The notes beneath the pieces are model-generated. The model saw only the letters and a list, made by a program, of their open reading frames with translations. It had not been told where the DNA came from and made no database searches. From positions 27,872,959 to 27,936,958 of the forward strand of contig LS997564.1 in the NCBI GenBank assembly GCA_000469685.2: a DNA stretch of 64,000 nt, given 5' to 3'. A program made the translations under genes and the position numbers. Source of the stretch: Haemonchus contortus (taxonomy: Eukaryota; Nematoda; Chromadorea; Rhabditida; Trichostrongylidae). Numbering within the stretch: position 1 is the first letter of the stretch; each line of letters opens with the position of its first letter. Shown here in pieces: positions 12,600 to 24,321 of the stretch.

Positions 12600-13810
12600 T
12601 CGTCCCTCGAAACTATTAGGAATATCAAAGTGCTGATGCTGTGAAGCAGATTTTGGTGAAGATCTGGCTTCACAGCACAGAGCTGCCCTAGCAGACATAG
12701 TCGCCGAGCTCCACAAAAAATCAAGAACAAGGCCATAGTGGATGGATCGTTAGTGGAAGCTGCGCCGAGCTGAAAAAGAAGGCCTTAAATGGAAGGTACT
12801 GAAAGACTGTAAAGTTCTGCAAGTTAGGAGGCAGAAGAGATCCGCGTACGGAAATGGACGCCCTGTACGGGAAGCTCGATGGTCGAGAAGGAGAAAAGTT
12901 TGCCTCCCTTGGCCAAAGAACGGCACTGCGGACAGAAAATGCTTTATAGGCGTCCAAACGGAAAATTCTACCGTAAGAACAGTTTCCAGCTAGAGAGCAC
13001 GGCTAACCCATATTCGTATTCTGAACAGAATACTAGGCCCGTCGGACTATAGGAAAGACGAATGTCGGGAAGGCAACTGATATGGATGGGGTGCTGATCA
13101 AGTCATGGAGGCGTTCGGAAGGACAGGATCAGGTGGCTCACTTGGTTTCTGAACGCCGTTGCCAGTGAATAGAGTATTCCAGAGCGTCGGTTCCTTCCCA
13201 GAAGAATCACACGATGGTGGTTCCAATGTTAGAGGAGATTAGTTGAGCATTGAGCATACCTTGAAACTGTGCGAGCGCTTAGCTTCAAGTTCACTCAGGA
13301 CAGGTTCACTCAGGACTGAGTAAACTTGTTACGATCTCACAGGAGCACTTCGGCTTTATGCCAGAAAGGTCCACAACGAACGCCATATTCATATAAAGAA
13401 ACGGGAATAATCGTTAAAACCTTCCTCGATCTGAAGAGGGTTTCAGTTGCCTCCTGCGCCGACTCTTCTGGTGCTCCGAGAACAAACATTCCTAAACACC
13501 TGACCTCCGTCTTCAAAGAAATGCACTTTGCTTCCACGATGGTCATACGCATCCCTTCGAAGTAATAAATGTGATACAACAAGTATCAGAACAAAAATAC
13601 TAAACGACGAACCACTGAAGATCATCCTCTACGCAGACATCATCGTTCTGAAACCGGAGAGTAGAGAAGTACTACAGCAACGGAAAGTTTTAGCGGAGAA
13701 TGAGCTCCGGCTGAATTGCTGATGGTAGCATGAATCAGGCTGTAAAATCTAAAACGTAGTGTAGGACGCGACCGGATTGAATCGGTAACGAAGACTCTAG
13801 GGCGTTCATG
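12600..13810 (+). pseudogene. RTE-like LINE reverse transcriptase relic
   Basis: Degraded pieces of a non-LTR retrotransposon polyprotein lie in order on the + strand, scattered over three frames with stops. A linker peptide EMDALYGKLDGREGEKFA is near 12850. A GKAT...GV..K segment near 13070 and HTLKLCERL near 13260 match the RT fingers. GFMPERSTTNAIFI is at 13350. The catalytic box is at about 13630, reading LYADIIVL where active enzymes have YADD; RVLAENELRLN-type sequence follows. Upstream endonuclease and downstream 3' end are not recognisable. This matches the RTE clade common in nematodes. The missing catalytic Asp, stops and frameshifts make it dead. The ORFs on the opposite strand at 12462-12957 are shadows. 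Confidence 0.75.
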
Positions 13811-14218
13811 GAGGGTATCCCTGTTCAGCTGAAGATGTTAAAGTAGCGTCCACGACGTCTGGTACGGTACGACAGAATCACCTGTTACTGCAGGCAATGA
13901 AATTCTAAACTCAAGGGAAGCAATCACGGAGAATGGGATTAAAAAGAAAAAAATAGAAGAGGAATGACCACTCATCATGCGTTCCTGATGGAAGTTGTAG
14001 GAAGAACGAAACTTCTTGTACAATGGGACTAGCTTTTTCGTAGTATATCCATGTAGGCCTTTACACCTCACCCTTCTAGTAAGTCCCAGATTTTCATTGG
14101 CTCTATCGAGCAAATCCCTTCTTGTATTCAGTTTTGAAGGTCATCGCGAGTGAAAGGTAATATTCACGGAATCCTCCGAGAGACTATTTAAGACCTACCT
14201 TATTGGACAGGTACAATA

Positions 14219-16213
14219 CCCACCCTAAATGTTCAAAAAAAAACACGAAAAAAAACGCGTTTTCGCGTTTTTTCCATTTTTTCTCTGTAACTAGATTGAT
14301 TTACAACTTTTTTATATAGAGAGCTATATGGTTGAACTCAACTCCTCGAGCTCTATAACATGGTTTATCTAAAATTTTTGAATGTTTGTTTCTGAAGTCC
14401 CCCATCCATCATAGTTCCTGAGGGTACGTCATTAGCGGCGACGCCTGCTATAATTATAACAAAAGGACATTCTCTTCTATTAAAAGTAGTCTGTGAAACG
14501 TGGAGTAGCTAATATTCTCCGGCATTAGGTGAAAATAAGATAATGGCATTTCTCAGCTCGTCCTTATCACTTCGATACCAGTTTTCTCCAAAATGGATGA
14601 ATTTGGCCATGGGCCAAATTCAAACGACAGAGGCTTTTCAAAACGAAGAATAGACAACATTAGTTGATTTCTATTCTCAGAAAATGGTGTGCCTATTCTC
14701 CAAAAAAATTACTTTCTCATAACGTGAAAACTAGTGCTTTGACTTAAAAGGAAAAGGTTATGTGATCGTTTAAAATCCGGTGCGCACCATGTTTTTTCAA
14801 GGAGCATAGGTTTTCGTGCTTTTTCAAGTGAAATTTCCGATGATCAGGGAGGAGCTACGCACTGTTTCGAAAGTGTTCATACTAAACTCTTTGTGTATGA
14901 TCACTGACTGGGAAAATCGCGACTTATCTAAACCTTAGGACCATATATAGGCTCCCGATATTGCCCAATGTCATATGAAAAACGATCCACAAAGTTCACT
15001 TCGAATTTGCACCTTTAGCACCGCTTTTCTACCCTTCCCATTCTTTCAGCCACCCTATTGGCTCTCCTGCTCATATGTTTCGTTTTTACCGATATTAGTC
15101 ATACCTTGAAGTTTTCCTTGTGTAATTCGTATAATTTTGAATATTTACGCTATTTTCAAGTACATCAGTAAGTTAAAGTAGCGGCTACATTCGAATGTGT
15201 GGATTGTAAGACAGTTTTCGACTGCGGCACCATTAATAGGTAGGCTATTGTCGAGGTGCGAAGAAACTCCCTAGGTAATTACTGCAAGAGCCGCAGAGGT
15301 CGCGGGACCATACCCTGTCCTGGCTAGCTGAGCTGGAGAGCCAATAGGGTGGCCGAGAGAACGGGAGGGATAGAAAAGCGGTGCCAAAGGTGTAAAATCG
15401 AAGTGGACTTTGTGGATCGATTTTCATGTGACTGAGTAGTTTTTTAAAAATGGATTCAAACTATATAGGTTTCAGCATATTTACTTTGAATGCAAAAATC
15501 AAAATTTAGTCTGTTGTGCTTTGGGGCGATATCGGGAGCCTATATATGATCCTAAGATTTAGATAAGTCACGATTTTTTCCAGTCAGTGATCGTTCAAAA
15601 AGAGTTTAGTATGAATACCTCCGAAACAGTGCCAGAAATTTCACTTATAAAAGCTCGAAAACCTATGCTCCTTGAAAAAACATGGCATGCACCGGATTTT
15701 AAACGATCACATAACCTTTTCCTTTGAAGTCGAAGCCTAATTTTCAAGTTATGAGGAAGTAATTTTTCTGGAGAACAGGCTCACCATTTTCTAAGAATAG
15801 AAATCAACTTGTGCTGGCTATTCTTCTTTGAAAAGCCTCTGTCGTTTGAATTTGGCCCATGGCCAAATTCATCCATTTTGGAGAAAACTGGTATCGAAGT
15901 GATCAGGACGATCTGAGAAATGCCATGAACTTATTTTCACCTAATTCCGGAAAATATTAGCTACTCCACGTTTCACAGACCACTTTTAATAGAAGAGAAT
16001 GTCCTCTGGTTATAATTATAGCAGGCCTTTGATGGATGGGAGACTTCAAAATCGAACTTTCAAAAATTTTAGATAAACCATGTTATAGAGCTCGAGGAGT
16101 TGAGTTCAACCGTATAGCACAATATATAAAAAATGTAAAGTAAGCCAAATACAGGGAATAAACGAAAAAACGCGAAAACGCGTTTTTTCGTGTTTTTTCG
16201 AACATTTAGGGTG
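14219..16213. repeat. Long inverted repeat (foldback element)
   Basis: The left arm (about 14219-15075) is the reverse complement of the right arm (about 15325-16213), with a spacer of about 250 bp. Diagnostic pairs are CCACCCTAAATGTTC at 14220 with GAACATTTAGGGTG at 16201, and CCAAAATGGATGAATTTGGC at 14588 with its complement at 15865. The arms differ by point changes and small indels; the right arm lacks about 45 bp near 16020. Each outer end carries an A-rich/T-rich stem around AACGCGTTTTCGCG. I see no transposase. It resembles a foldback or long MITE element. Confidence 0.9.
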
Positions 16214-16330
16214 AGTATATTCGGTCTGAACATACCGCCCATTTCGTGATGAGCGAGCTCCATGCTCATCACGAAATGGGCGGTATGTTCAGACCGAATA
16301 TACTCACCCTAAATGTTCGAAAAAACACGA
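16188..16330. repeat. Perfect 67-bp palindrome
   Basis: Arms 16188-16254 and 16264-16330 are exact reverse complements around a 9-nt centre (GAGCTCCAT). It shares its outer sequence (GAACATTTAGGGTGAGTATA) with the end of the larger inverted repeat and so looks like a by-product of that element. The arms are far better conserved than those of the larger repeat. Confidence 0.95.
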
Positions 16331-18380
16331 AAAACATTTGGTTCTAAATGTACAGGCCATGAGGCGAGTGGAAACTGAATCGTAGTTTTTCCCCACAGAA
16401 TAGTATGGCATTCCTGCCACTCAAGGGGAACGCCAACCCTCTATGAGCTTGGGCACTTTAAGCCGAATAGCTGGGGCATCGGTATGGGGCTTTGATGTAA
16501 CCTAGTCTCACGAATACGATCCTCCATCAGACTTTCATACCACAACAAAACGTAGAACCCATGTGCGAGGTGGTCTTCCCTACGTATAAAATATAAAATG
16601 TGAGGCGGGTTTGATAGCACTCGAGGCACTACGTTGCGTTCTATTTTTAACACTCACACGTTCCCTAATTTCATAAGCGGTGGTTCCTCTGGTTTGTTAC
16701 CGTACCTACACAGCCATCAGAAAGCTGTCCTCGACCTCGATAAGTGCGAGTTCACCGCACGGTTTGTGAATAGTAATAGCTGTAATTGGACGGTAGAGGA
16801 AGGCGTGTGCTGCTAATGTTATGTAAAATGATACCGCGCACCAGGTGACATCCCAATCCTGCTCATGCCCGATCACCTATGGGAGCGTTCCTCTCCCAGC
16901 CATCAGGTATCAGTCGTACAGCCTATCATTGGTTAATGCAGTAGAATGGTAGCTGCTTCGGTGTGTGATGGTTGTAATGTGCATTGATTCATTCACCTCA
17001 AAAAGATAGAAAAATCCACCTCGCATTTTCAGTGTGGCCTCATCAGTTTTGTACTTTGCTGTACAGTGAAGGAATCGAAGAGGACAAGGATAATGGAGTG
17101 ATTCTGCGAGTGAAACGATACCTCGAGGTTTGAGCATAACACCACCCATAGCAAGTACGTCATATTTGGTATACTCTTCAGCTAAACATTTCATCATGGT
17201 CACTTCGATTGCTCAAAACAGCCGAATGTTTGCGAAAGGTTCCCCGTTTCACTTGGGCGAAATTCTACGCAAAATAGAAAGAGACGTGCTGTTGTTGCTT
17301 AAGAATCCTATTCCGTGTCTGTATCTTGTTTAAAATTTCAACAGGATTTTGAAATAAACATTCTTGAACATATCAGAAACAGGATCGAGACTGCTTGGGT
17401 CACCACATCCTCCAGAAAGAAATCAAAGTGAAGCGCTGAAGTTATCCGCCGATGGCGGCCGTGGCCGGCCTGACAGTGTCTCACGAATTTTTTTGAATTG
17501 ACTGGTTTTTGAAACTACGTATATTGTTCAACTCGTTAGTTTTATAAGCCTATAACACCTTCAAATGCCTTCATGGTTCCAGTGTTGTATTCTATGCAAT
17601 TTCAGGCTTTGTGATGCTACAAATTTGCTCTATTTTCTCATTTGTGTAAAATGTGGATAATTTTATACCTAAATTGCACGATTTTCTTCAATTTTGTTCT
17701 AGCATTAATAGTTATTATCCGACTTTGACTGCGTAGCTCCGTAGCCATTCTTGTTATTGGTCACAACATATAACTTTTCAGCTCGAGGATAAGTCTATAG
17801 TTTTCGGCGCACTGAAAGTACAAAGGGTTGTTTAAAGTTAAGTCAAATGATCCTCAGCCTTAAAAACGGAACAATTGTTTTATCCATTTGCGAATAAGGG
17901 AATAAAAATCTGAAGAGGGCCGTATGGTTAATAGTTGGTTATACCGGATAATGCTGATATTATGAAAAAATGAGGCAGTGAATAATGGCTATAGATAGAA
18001 TATGTAAGCAGAAGTTACGCCGAACCTTTTTTATGAAGAAAGGCATTTTACAACACCACTGTTCAGTTTATCAGAAACGCTATTGTCATTGATAGGATAA
18101 AGTCGGTTTACCTCCCTTTTTTGTAATGGAAACTCGATTTTCATAACCTGTAGCGTTGTTCATTGTAACCTAGTTTCACTTGAGCAACCGCGCCTGAGCC
18201 GTGCTCGCATAGCCACGATGAGTAGTTATAGGCCTGTCCATGTGAGGGTATGTTGCACCAGTTAAAACGCCTGGGAGCCTAGAAAAAAATAGATTGGTGA
18301 AGATTTTTATTCATAGTTGAAGCAACTTAGTGAGAGCACTCGTTTGCTGAGCAGTTCTGCCTTTTTTGGTGCTTTTGAAG
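16331..18380. other. Gene-poor, AT-rich stretch
   Basis: I see no supported exon. Frames at 16441-16816 and 16910-17333 have no splice structure or family motif. 17500-18300 is AT-rich intergenic or intronic sequence. Confidence 0.35.
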
Positions 18381-18486
18381 GTGGAATTGAAAGCACTGAA
18401 AGTATCGAGACCAAAGCAAGCGTCGACTGGTCAGCCGCCAACGAGAGTTCGGGTCCAGTATGAATATTCAAGAATGTCGGAGGTTG
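18381..18486 (+). CDS. Possible internal exon, unrecognised
   Basis: An open segment reads VELKALKVSRPKQASTGQPP then TRVRVQYEYSRMSEV, ending at a strong G/GTAAGG donor. The acceptor (TTTTGAAG) is poor. The peptide is basic and natural-looking, but I cannot chain it to other exons. Confidence 0.3.
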
Positions 18487-18702
18487 GTAAGGAAAGAATC
18501 TCGAAATGCCACCTCAAATGAATCAAAAAAGGTAATATTGACGGCAACATCGTCAAAATCTGCACGGAATTGATCGGAATGTGATCTAACGATCGTGCGC
18601 CAAATGGGGATATAAGAGATGGACGCAGAAGGCATCGGCACGATACTTTTTCTTCCTTTTTCTTTTAAATTTGTTTGGTATTGTGTTGCTTCGTATTAAT
18701 CG

Positions 18703-18790
18703 GGTTTAATTACCCAAGTTTGAGGTCGTAGAATTATTGATAAATTACTATGGCGCTATCTTATTTGAGAACAGATCTTTTTCAAAAGAT
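18703..18790 (+). ncRNA. SL1 spliced-leader sequence (divergent SL RNA gene, or retrocopy)
   Basis: Bases 18703-18724 are identical to the 22-nt nematode SL1 leader (GGTTTAATTACCC...TTTGAG). They are followed directly by GT, as at the SL RNA splice donor. Downstream sequence does not match canonical SL1 RNA. It does contain TTATTTGAG at about 18761-18769, a weak Sm-site candidate, and a perfect 7-bp hairpin at 18775-18790 (ATCTTTT/TC/AAAAGAT). That order (leader, GT, Sm-like site, 3' hairpin) is the SL RNA architecture. The alternative is a retrocopied trans-spliced mRNA, since an ATG follows at 18750 with a 15-codon frame. I see no upstream promoter element. Confidence 0.55.
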
Positions 18791-19869
18791 ATTATGAACG
18801 CCGTTTATTTATCTTTTTTTCTTTTCCCGATTTTAAACAAATATAGGACATCCACCCACCCGGGTATGTATATTAAAAAACAATAAACTCAAAAATAGGA
18901 TGGTGAGTATTGAGTACGTTCTGATTTTCTCGAAGGCAGTTCCAAGCTAAGCGCCATTCTGCTGATCCTACTGCGTTCATTGGCCGTAATATTATGTCCT
19001 TGTGAAGTGCATGGTCACGAGACAAATCTAGATGAATCGCTAACTTTATTGGTTAGTCACACTACTCGAGAGTAGAATTGGCGTTATGGAGGAACTACTT
19101 TGAGAATAAAAAAGTACACCTTATCCTCAGGTTCTTGTATACATGATGGAATTCATTTCACATTTCCTATAGAAGGCATACAATGACCGCTAATCATTGT
19201 TCTCTGTGACCACAACCTTATATTTGAAAACTTGTCTAGAAGGTGGGGAGATTGTACAAGCTGTAGCTAATGATAATCTAGTTTTTACACATCTACTCCG
19301 ACACGAATTATCAGATAAGGACTTGATCGCCATTACGACGTCAATCTACATAGAGAGCTCCTCTGCCACTCTTCCATCATTCCAGGATCTGGCATGGTGG
19401 ACTAAATTTCGAGGACATCACACAGGTAGACACAGTTCTGTGATAACCTTCAAGATCGGGATTACAGTAACACACGTAAATCCCAGGAAAGAAAATTTTC
19501 ATCTTCTAAAAACATACCCTGACACGTAGTGTATAGAGTAGCTCGCAAATCAACTGGATCCCGAGCGAGAATTCCCAAAGTTCACTTCTTCAAATACTTC
19601 CTTGATAATGGAAAACTTATAGCAAATCTATTTGGCAAAGTACACGAAAAAAGCATAAAAACAAATAATCTAAGAATTCTTACTGAGAATCACGGCTTGG
19701 CTGGCATCTTCTGAGCGGCGATCCCCTTGGTCCGTAATTTGGTAGAGTGAAAGCGTCGCTCATCTTCAGAAGACTGTTCGTCAGATTATCCATATGCTGA
19801 AAACATTCAATATATAAAATGTTCTATGTATATGAATAATACATAACTTAGTGGTAGAAAAAAGGAAAA

Positions 19870-20644
19870 AAGTCCATTTAGATATCCAACGGTGGAGCTT
19901 AGTGATCTCATCAAACAGAGTAGAAATTCGATCTGCTCGCCAATATTGGAGTACACTTTTACTCTTCCAAGGTGGGCCTGCGGGTTTTGCCCACAGGTAA
20001 CGATGAACCCTAGCCGAAACTCGCTCAAGCTAAGGTTCCTCAGCTGACCGGCACAGCAGTCGCATGAAGTAGACCAAATGGGAGGCAAAGTTAGTTATGA
20101 TCCGAAAAAGAAAGTATGGGCAGAAATATCGAACATAATCCAAATTACTTCAATTTTCTCCAGCATTGCAGCGTAAAACTGCTCTTCTGCTCTGCTTAAA
20201 AAAGTACAGAAAGTATCTCGAATACCATTCGAAAAAAAGAAAGTTATATGAGGTTTCAACAACCTGGAGCAACAATACTATCTTTTCTCTCTATTCAATT
20301 TATCAACACAAAAAAGGCTCCCATTGTTGATCAGGCATTGTTTTCTTCCCCCAGACGGCTTGATGAAACTTGAGGTTGACGCTAACACAGGAGGGCGACG
20401 TGTACTCGGCTCGCTTGGTCCTGCCGAGCCAAAACATCCTGAATGCTCAAACTTCCTTAATGGATATTTGCACGAAAACAATCTAACTCACCCTGGAGCA
20501 ATGAAAAATGGGTTGACTTCTTTATCTAGCGTTTTGAATACTTTCCTCAGCTCCTGAGCTCTCTCGTGAGCTTTCCTGTAGTGCGCAGCATTTGCGAGCG
20601 CATCCTGCTGAGCTGCCTGAATGGCAACCTCGATGTCGTACAGT
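19870..20644 (-). CDS. Unrecognised multi-exon gene, helical/coiled-coil segment
   Basis: On the - strand, exon 20644-20492 encodes 50 residues with an Ala/Gln-rich heptad-like helix (AIQAAQQDALANAAHYRKAH, then ELRKVFKTLDKEVNPFFIAP). Its acceptor is AGACAG and its donor CCAGG/GTGAGT is strong. The next acceptor, CATTCAG, opens an exon at 20438 whose phase-matched frame reads MFWLGRTKRAEYTSPSC. A third acceptor, ACCTTAG at 20030, opens LERVSARVHRYLWAKPAG and then SVLQYWRADRISTLFDEITK. Phases are compatible; the middle donor is weak. The charged helix ending NPFF recalls SH3BP5-like coiled coils only loosely, so I assign no function. The + strand ORF at 20324-20557 and the - strand ORFs in other frames are shadows. 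Confidence 0.45.
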
Positions 20645-21170
20645 CTGTCTCATACGTCCCATGGCAGAGGCAATGAGGACGTCTACCCTCGAATATACAT
20701 ACATATATTATTTGAAACTCTAATAATTTTCCCCTGAATAGGAAACCTCACCATTCCATGAGAATGGTTGCTGTCGGAATCCTAATAACATTCTTCGTTA
20801 GCCACACTAAACTCTGATTTGCTGATATAGTGCACATCGTAGCATCGGATTAAAATCGAGTAGTTACCGTCCACTTATTTTCAAATGTTTTGCAATATAA
20901 ATATTGATGTTAGCATAATTCACACATAAAAAAGGAAGAACTAGAAGCGAGGGAATGAGAAATGACTAAATATGATGGTATTGCATGGGTAAGACAAAAA
21001 GAATAAACTTGGCGTGTTTTGTATTTATACCCTTTTGCTCCTTCCAAACAGATGCTATTAGCAGTAAATCAGGGCTTGATCGATACAGATAAGAAGAAAC
21101 AGGATCCGATCCTCAATTAGGCCACATAGTTTTGGATGGGTGACATATATCATACTGCGCACGTCCCTCA

Positions 21171-21353
21171 ATGGATAATCCCTCAGAAAAGCGATCAAAG
21201 ATTAATACAGGTCAAAAGAGACTTGTCGGTAGGAGAACATCCACGACATTCCAATACCTAAGCAATCCAATGCAAGGTCACGACCCTTTCATGAACTCTT
21301 TGAATAGGCGGTTCAATGAGTTCAAGGGCAGCGTTTACCCCTCATTTCTCTGA
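21171..21353 (+). CDS. Small basic ORF, possible first exon
   Basis: Sixty codons begin MDNPSEKRSKINTGQKRLVG. A G/GTAGGA donor after codon 19 would make it a first exon. With that donor, the phase fits the acceptor at 21792 in one of its three open frames. Unrecognised; no promoter or SL acceptor identified. Confidence 0.25.
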   Translation: MDNPSEKRSKINTGQKRLVGRRTSTTFQYLSNPMQGHDPFMNSLNRRFNEFKGSVYPSFL

Positions 21354-21792
21354 ACAAAAAAGATATATAGATCCGCTCTTATACTAGTCACTCTTAACAA
21401 GACTAGTATTCGCTCCTAGTGTTTTAATTATGTCCGTATATCAGTCGAACTTCAGTATGCATTGACTGGTACACGTATCACTGTTCATATGCCAGACCGA
21501 ATGTAGTTAGCATGACTCGGCTCGGTATTGTTATTGTTATAGACTTTAAAAATGCAACCACATAATTTCCGATTCTATTGTTATAAGTTCTATTTACGCT
21601 GCCTCACTTCGCTGTAATTTCTATCACATTCAATCAGAGGAATATTGTCTATCTCGTAGGATTGACCTTACTTTTGTACGTTACTATGAGATCAACAGTA
21701 ATTATTACAGTGTATAAGAATAACTCGTGAGGTAATCGCTTATCAGACACAACCATGTTGTTTTTTCATTTTGTACCTACCTTCTTTTCAGC

Positions 21793-22142
21793 TCGAGTCG
21801 AACCTCCCACTCAGAGGTGTGGCGAGTCTTCACAGGATGTCGTCGACTTTCTCCATTTCGTACGGTACTGCTTGGGAGCTTATTCAGGGCTGGAGGACGA
21901 CCTCGGACAACTCACTGTGAGGGATGGAGATGCCGTATAATCGCCACCCGAACCACATGGACGAGGACTATCAATCACGCCGTGCGACGTTCAACGGGAC
22001 CACTATACAAGAAGCCGCTACCGACAACTCGGGCTCTATCACTCGCCAAGCCATGTATGCAGCGTCGAACGCATCACCGCTGGCCAACTTGTCCTGGCCT
22101 CGCCTTCATTCAGTCATAATGTAACCTAATATATAAATAAAA
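21793..22142 (+). CDS. Possible 3'-terminal exon of an unrecognised gene, with poly(A) signal
   Basis: A strong acceptor (CTTCTTTTCAG) is followed by about 330 bp of GC-richer sequence that is open in three frames, then AATAAA at about 22136-22142. Frame 0 reads MSSTFSISYGTAWELIQGW and meets a TGA at 21917. The same frame resumes as MEMPYNRHPNHMDEDYQ and ends RLHSVIM at 22124. A second frame, in phase with the 21171 ORF, ends DGDAV at 21940. I cannot decide the frame. The in-frame TGA could be a GTGAGG donor, a pseudogene stop or an assembly error. The LTR element begins about 75 bp downstream. Confidence 0.4.
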
Positions 22143-22214
22143 AGTATCTATATACACAACTGCTGTCTGTTACCCCTTTCATGAACTCACGTCCCGCTGC
22201 ACTATCGGTTAAGG

Positions 22215-22489
22215 AGTCGGACTTTTACAACGATTTATTCGTTATAATACAAGAGAAAATACAAGAGGAACAAATGAAATTAACAAAAACAAGTAGAAGC
22301 AAGTTAAAAGGATAAAAGGACAAGTAAAAGAGGAAGTTACAAAAGATATGACAGCTATATTTATAGCTGTCCTTATGGGCGTGTTCTATCCCCCAGCTAT
22401 CCTCGCCACGGCCTCGCATATTCCGTGGATAGGACGCATCCCCAGGTTATCACGCCCTAGGTTACACGTGCCAGACCGGCTACCCTACA
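22215..22489 (-). repeat. 3' LTR of the outer element
   Basis: About 90% identical to 26572-26847. Shared landmarks include AAATACAAGAG, GACAGCTATATTTATAGCTG and TTACACGTGCCAGACCGGCT. Confidence 0.85.
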
Positions 22490-24321
22490 TGGCCCTTTCC
22501 TCAAAAAAAAAGCACTTCCACTGTGCTTGGAAACAACCGCCGCCTCCCAACTTTTTCCTTCTGGTGAACGTCTTTCAAAGCTCTGTTTTTCCGCAAAAAC
22601 GGGTGGACAGGAAAACGAACGGTAGTGGACGGTTTATCGGTGGGTTCGCGGTGCATGCGACGTGCTGTTTATTAATCACTATTTCTCCAGGGCATTCCCA
22701 GTCAACGTTACGCACGTTGGTCGACGACGAATTGACTGTGCTGAAATATAAAAATTTACTCATCAAATCCTGACTGTTTGCTGGCATGGCTTGTATAACC
22801 GCCTCTGTTTTCTTTCTTCTACCACATTGCGTTTTGCCTACAGCTTTGGGTTGAGGTTCCACATCTTTTGTGTTACCTTGTGCCGTCTCACACCACTTAT
22901 TTAGTTCCGTCACAAGTGAACTACCTAACGGTGGACCCTTTCGTCACTTCGAACTTCCGTCGCTGTGACGGTTATCTCGGTGATTGCAAGCAGTAGGTTT
23001 TCCCCTTCTCCTGCAATCCGCTGCTACATGCCCTTCTTTGCCATAAGTGTAGCATTTTATAGGTTTGGCAAATGGTTTGGTTCTTGCTTGATCGCTGGTT
23101 TCAACTGTAGGAAAAATTTTCCGGGACTCAGTTGGCTGCCGGTGGATAACCCTCCTCTGGAAACTTCCCTCCTGGCTACTGTTCTATAGGCTTGCTCCAG
23201 CTTGCAGCTTTTCTAGCCGCATGGCAACTTGCTTAACTTCTGCGTAAATGTTACCATCGGGGGCATCTAGGGCAGCTAACATATGATATGAATTTTCCCA
23301 GTGTTGCAACAACAGTATAATCTAGATTCTCTTATAAAATCCCACTCAGAGCTAGGATGTATCCTTTGAGACAAATCCTCCATCCTACAGCAAAACTCGG
23401 CTATCGACTCCCTGGGTCTTTTCGTCAGTTGTTCCCACTCTCGAATATTTTTTAAGCGTTCGCACGGATTTCTTCGGGCCATTTTCAAAGCGCTGAGAAT
23501 CTCATCATAGGCGCGTGGCAATCCTTTGTAAATCGATAGAGCTACTCTCTCTCAATGATTTACAAGGATATCTCGCCTATCGGAGTCAGTCCATAGAGCA
23601 GAAGGGAATTCAACCTCTGATGCGCGTAGGAAATCCGTAAGTGAATTTTTACCGTCATACTTGGACACATTTGCCACCATCTGGGCTTTAAAATTTCACG
23701 AAAAACTGTGAACATGTCATCCACCCTATCGGTACGGGCTGGCCTGGCCCTACTATTGTATGACAAAACGGAAGATGTATCACCACTGATCGATTCTTGG
23801 GAATATTCCGGTGAGGATACTCGAGCCGATCTTGACGACTTGGCTGTTCGGGTTGAGTGATGCCTATCGGTCGTATTCCGCGACTCGTTCCGCGCCTGAA
23901 CAGAATGATCAGTTGCTCTGTTTCTAAGGGACGCATAGTGGGTGCGAACTGCGCGCCAGTTGTCAATTTTCTCATCTGCAGTAGGCGCAGTATAGGGATT
24001 CCCTGCCGCTGCCGGCGCGAGCCCTCTCTCCATACTTCTGACCTGATCCTGCAGAGACTTTATCAAATTTTCAAGGTCTCTTATCACTTTGCTTTGCTCA
24101 TTTTTCTCTTTTTGCTGTTGCGCAATTTTTGCGCATTTCCTATCTCGGTTTCTGCGACTTGGTCTAGTTCACATTATGGGTTCTCTGCTATTTTGCAAAG
24201 CATGCAACTGTGAGCAGCTACGCTGGGTAAAAAAGTCATGCAGCTCCTCCTGCGACATCTGCATTTCCTCAAAAAATGTCACATTAGCAGCAGGCCTACT
24301 TGTTTCTAGACCTTCTCTCAC

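Noticed and set aside
12462..12957. Two - strand ORFs of 84 and 78 codons
   Set aside because: They are antisense to the RTE-like LINE relic, which reads on the + strand.
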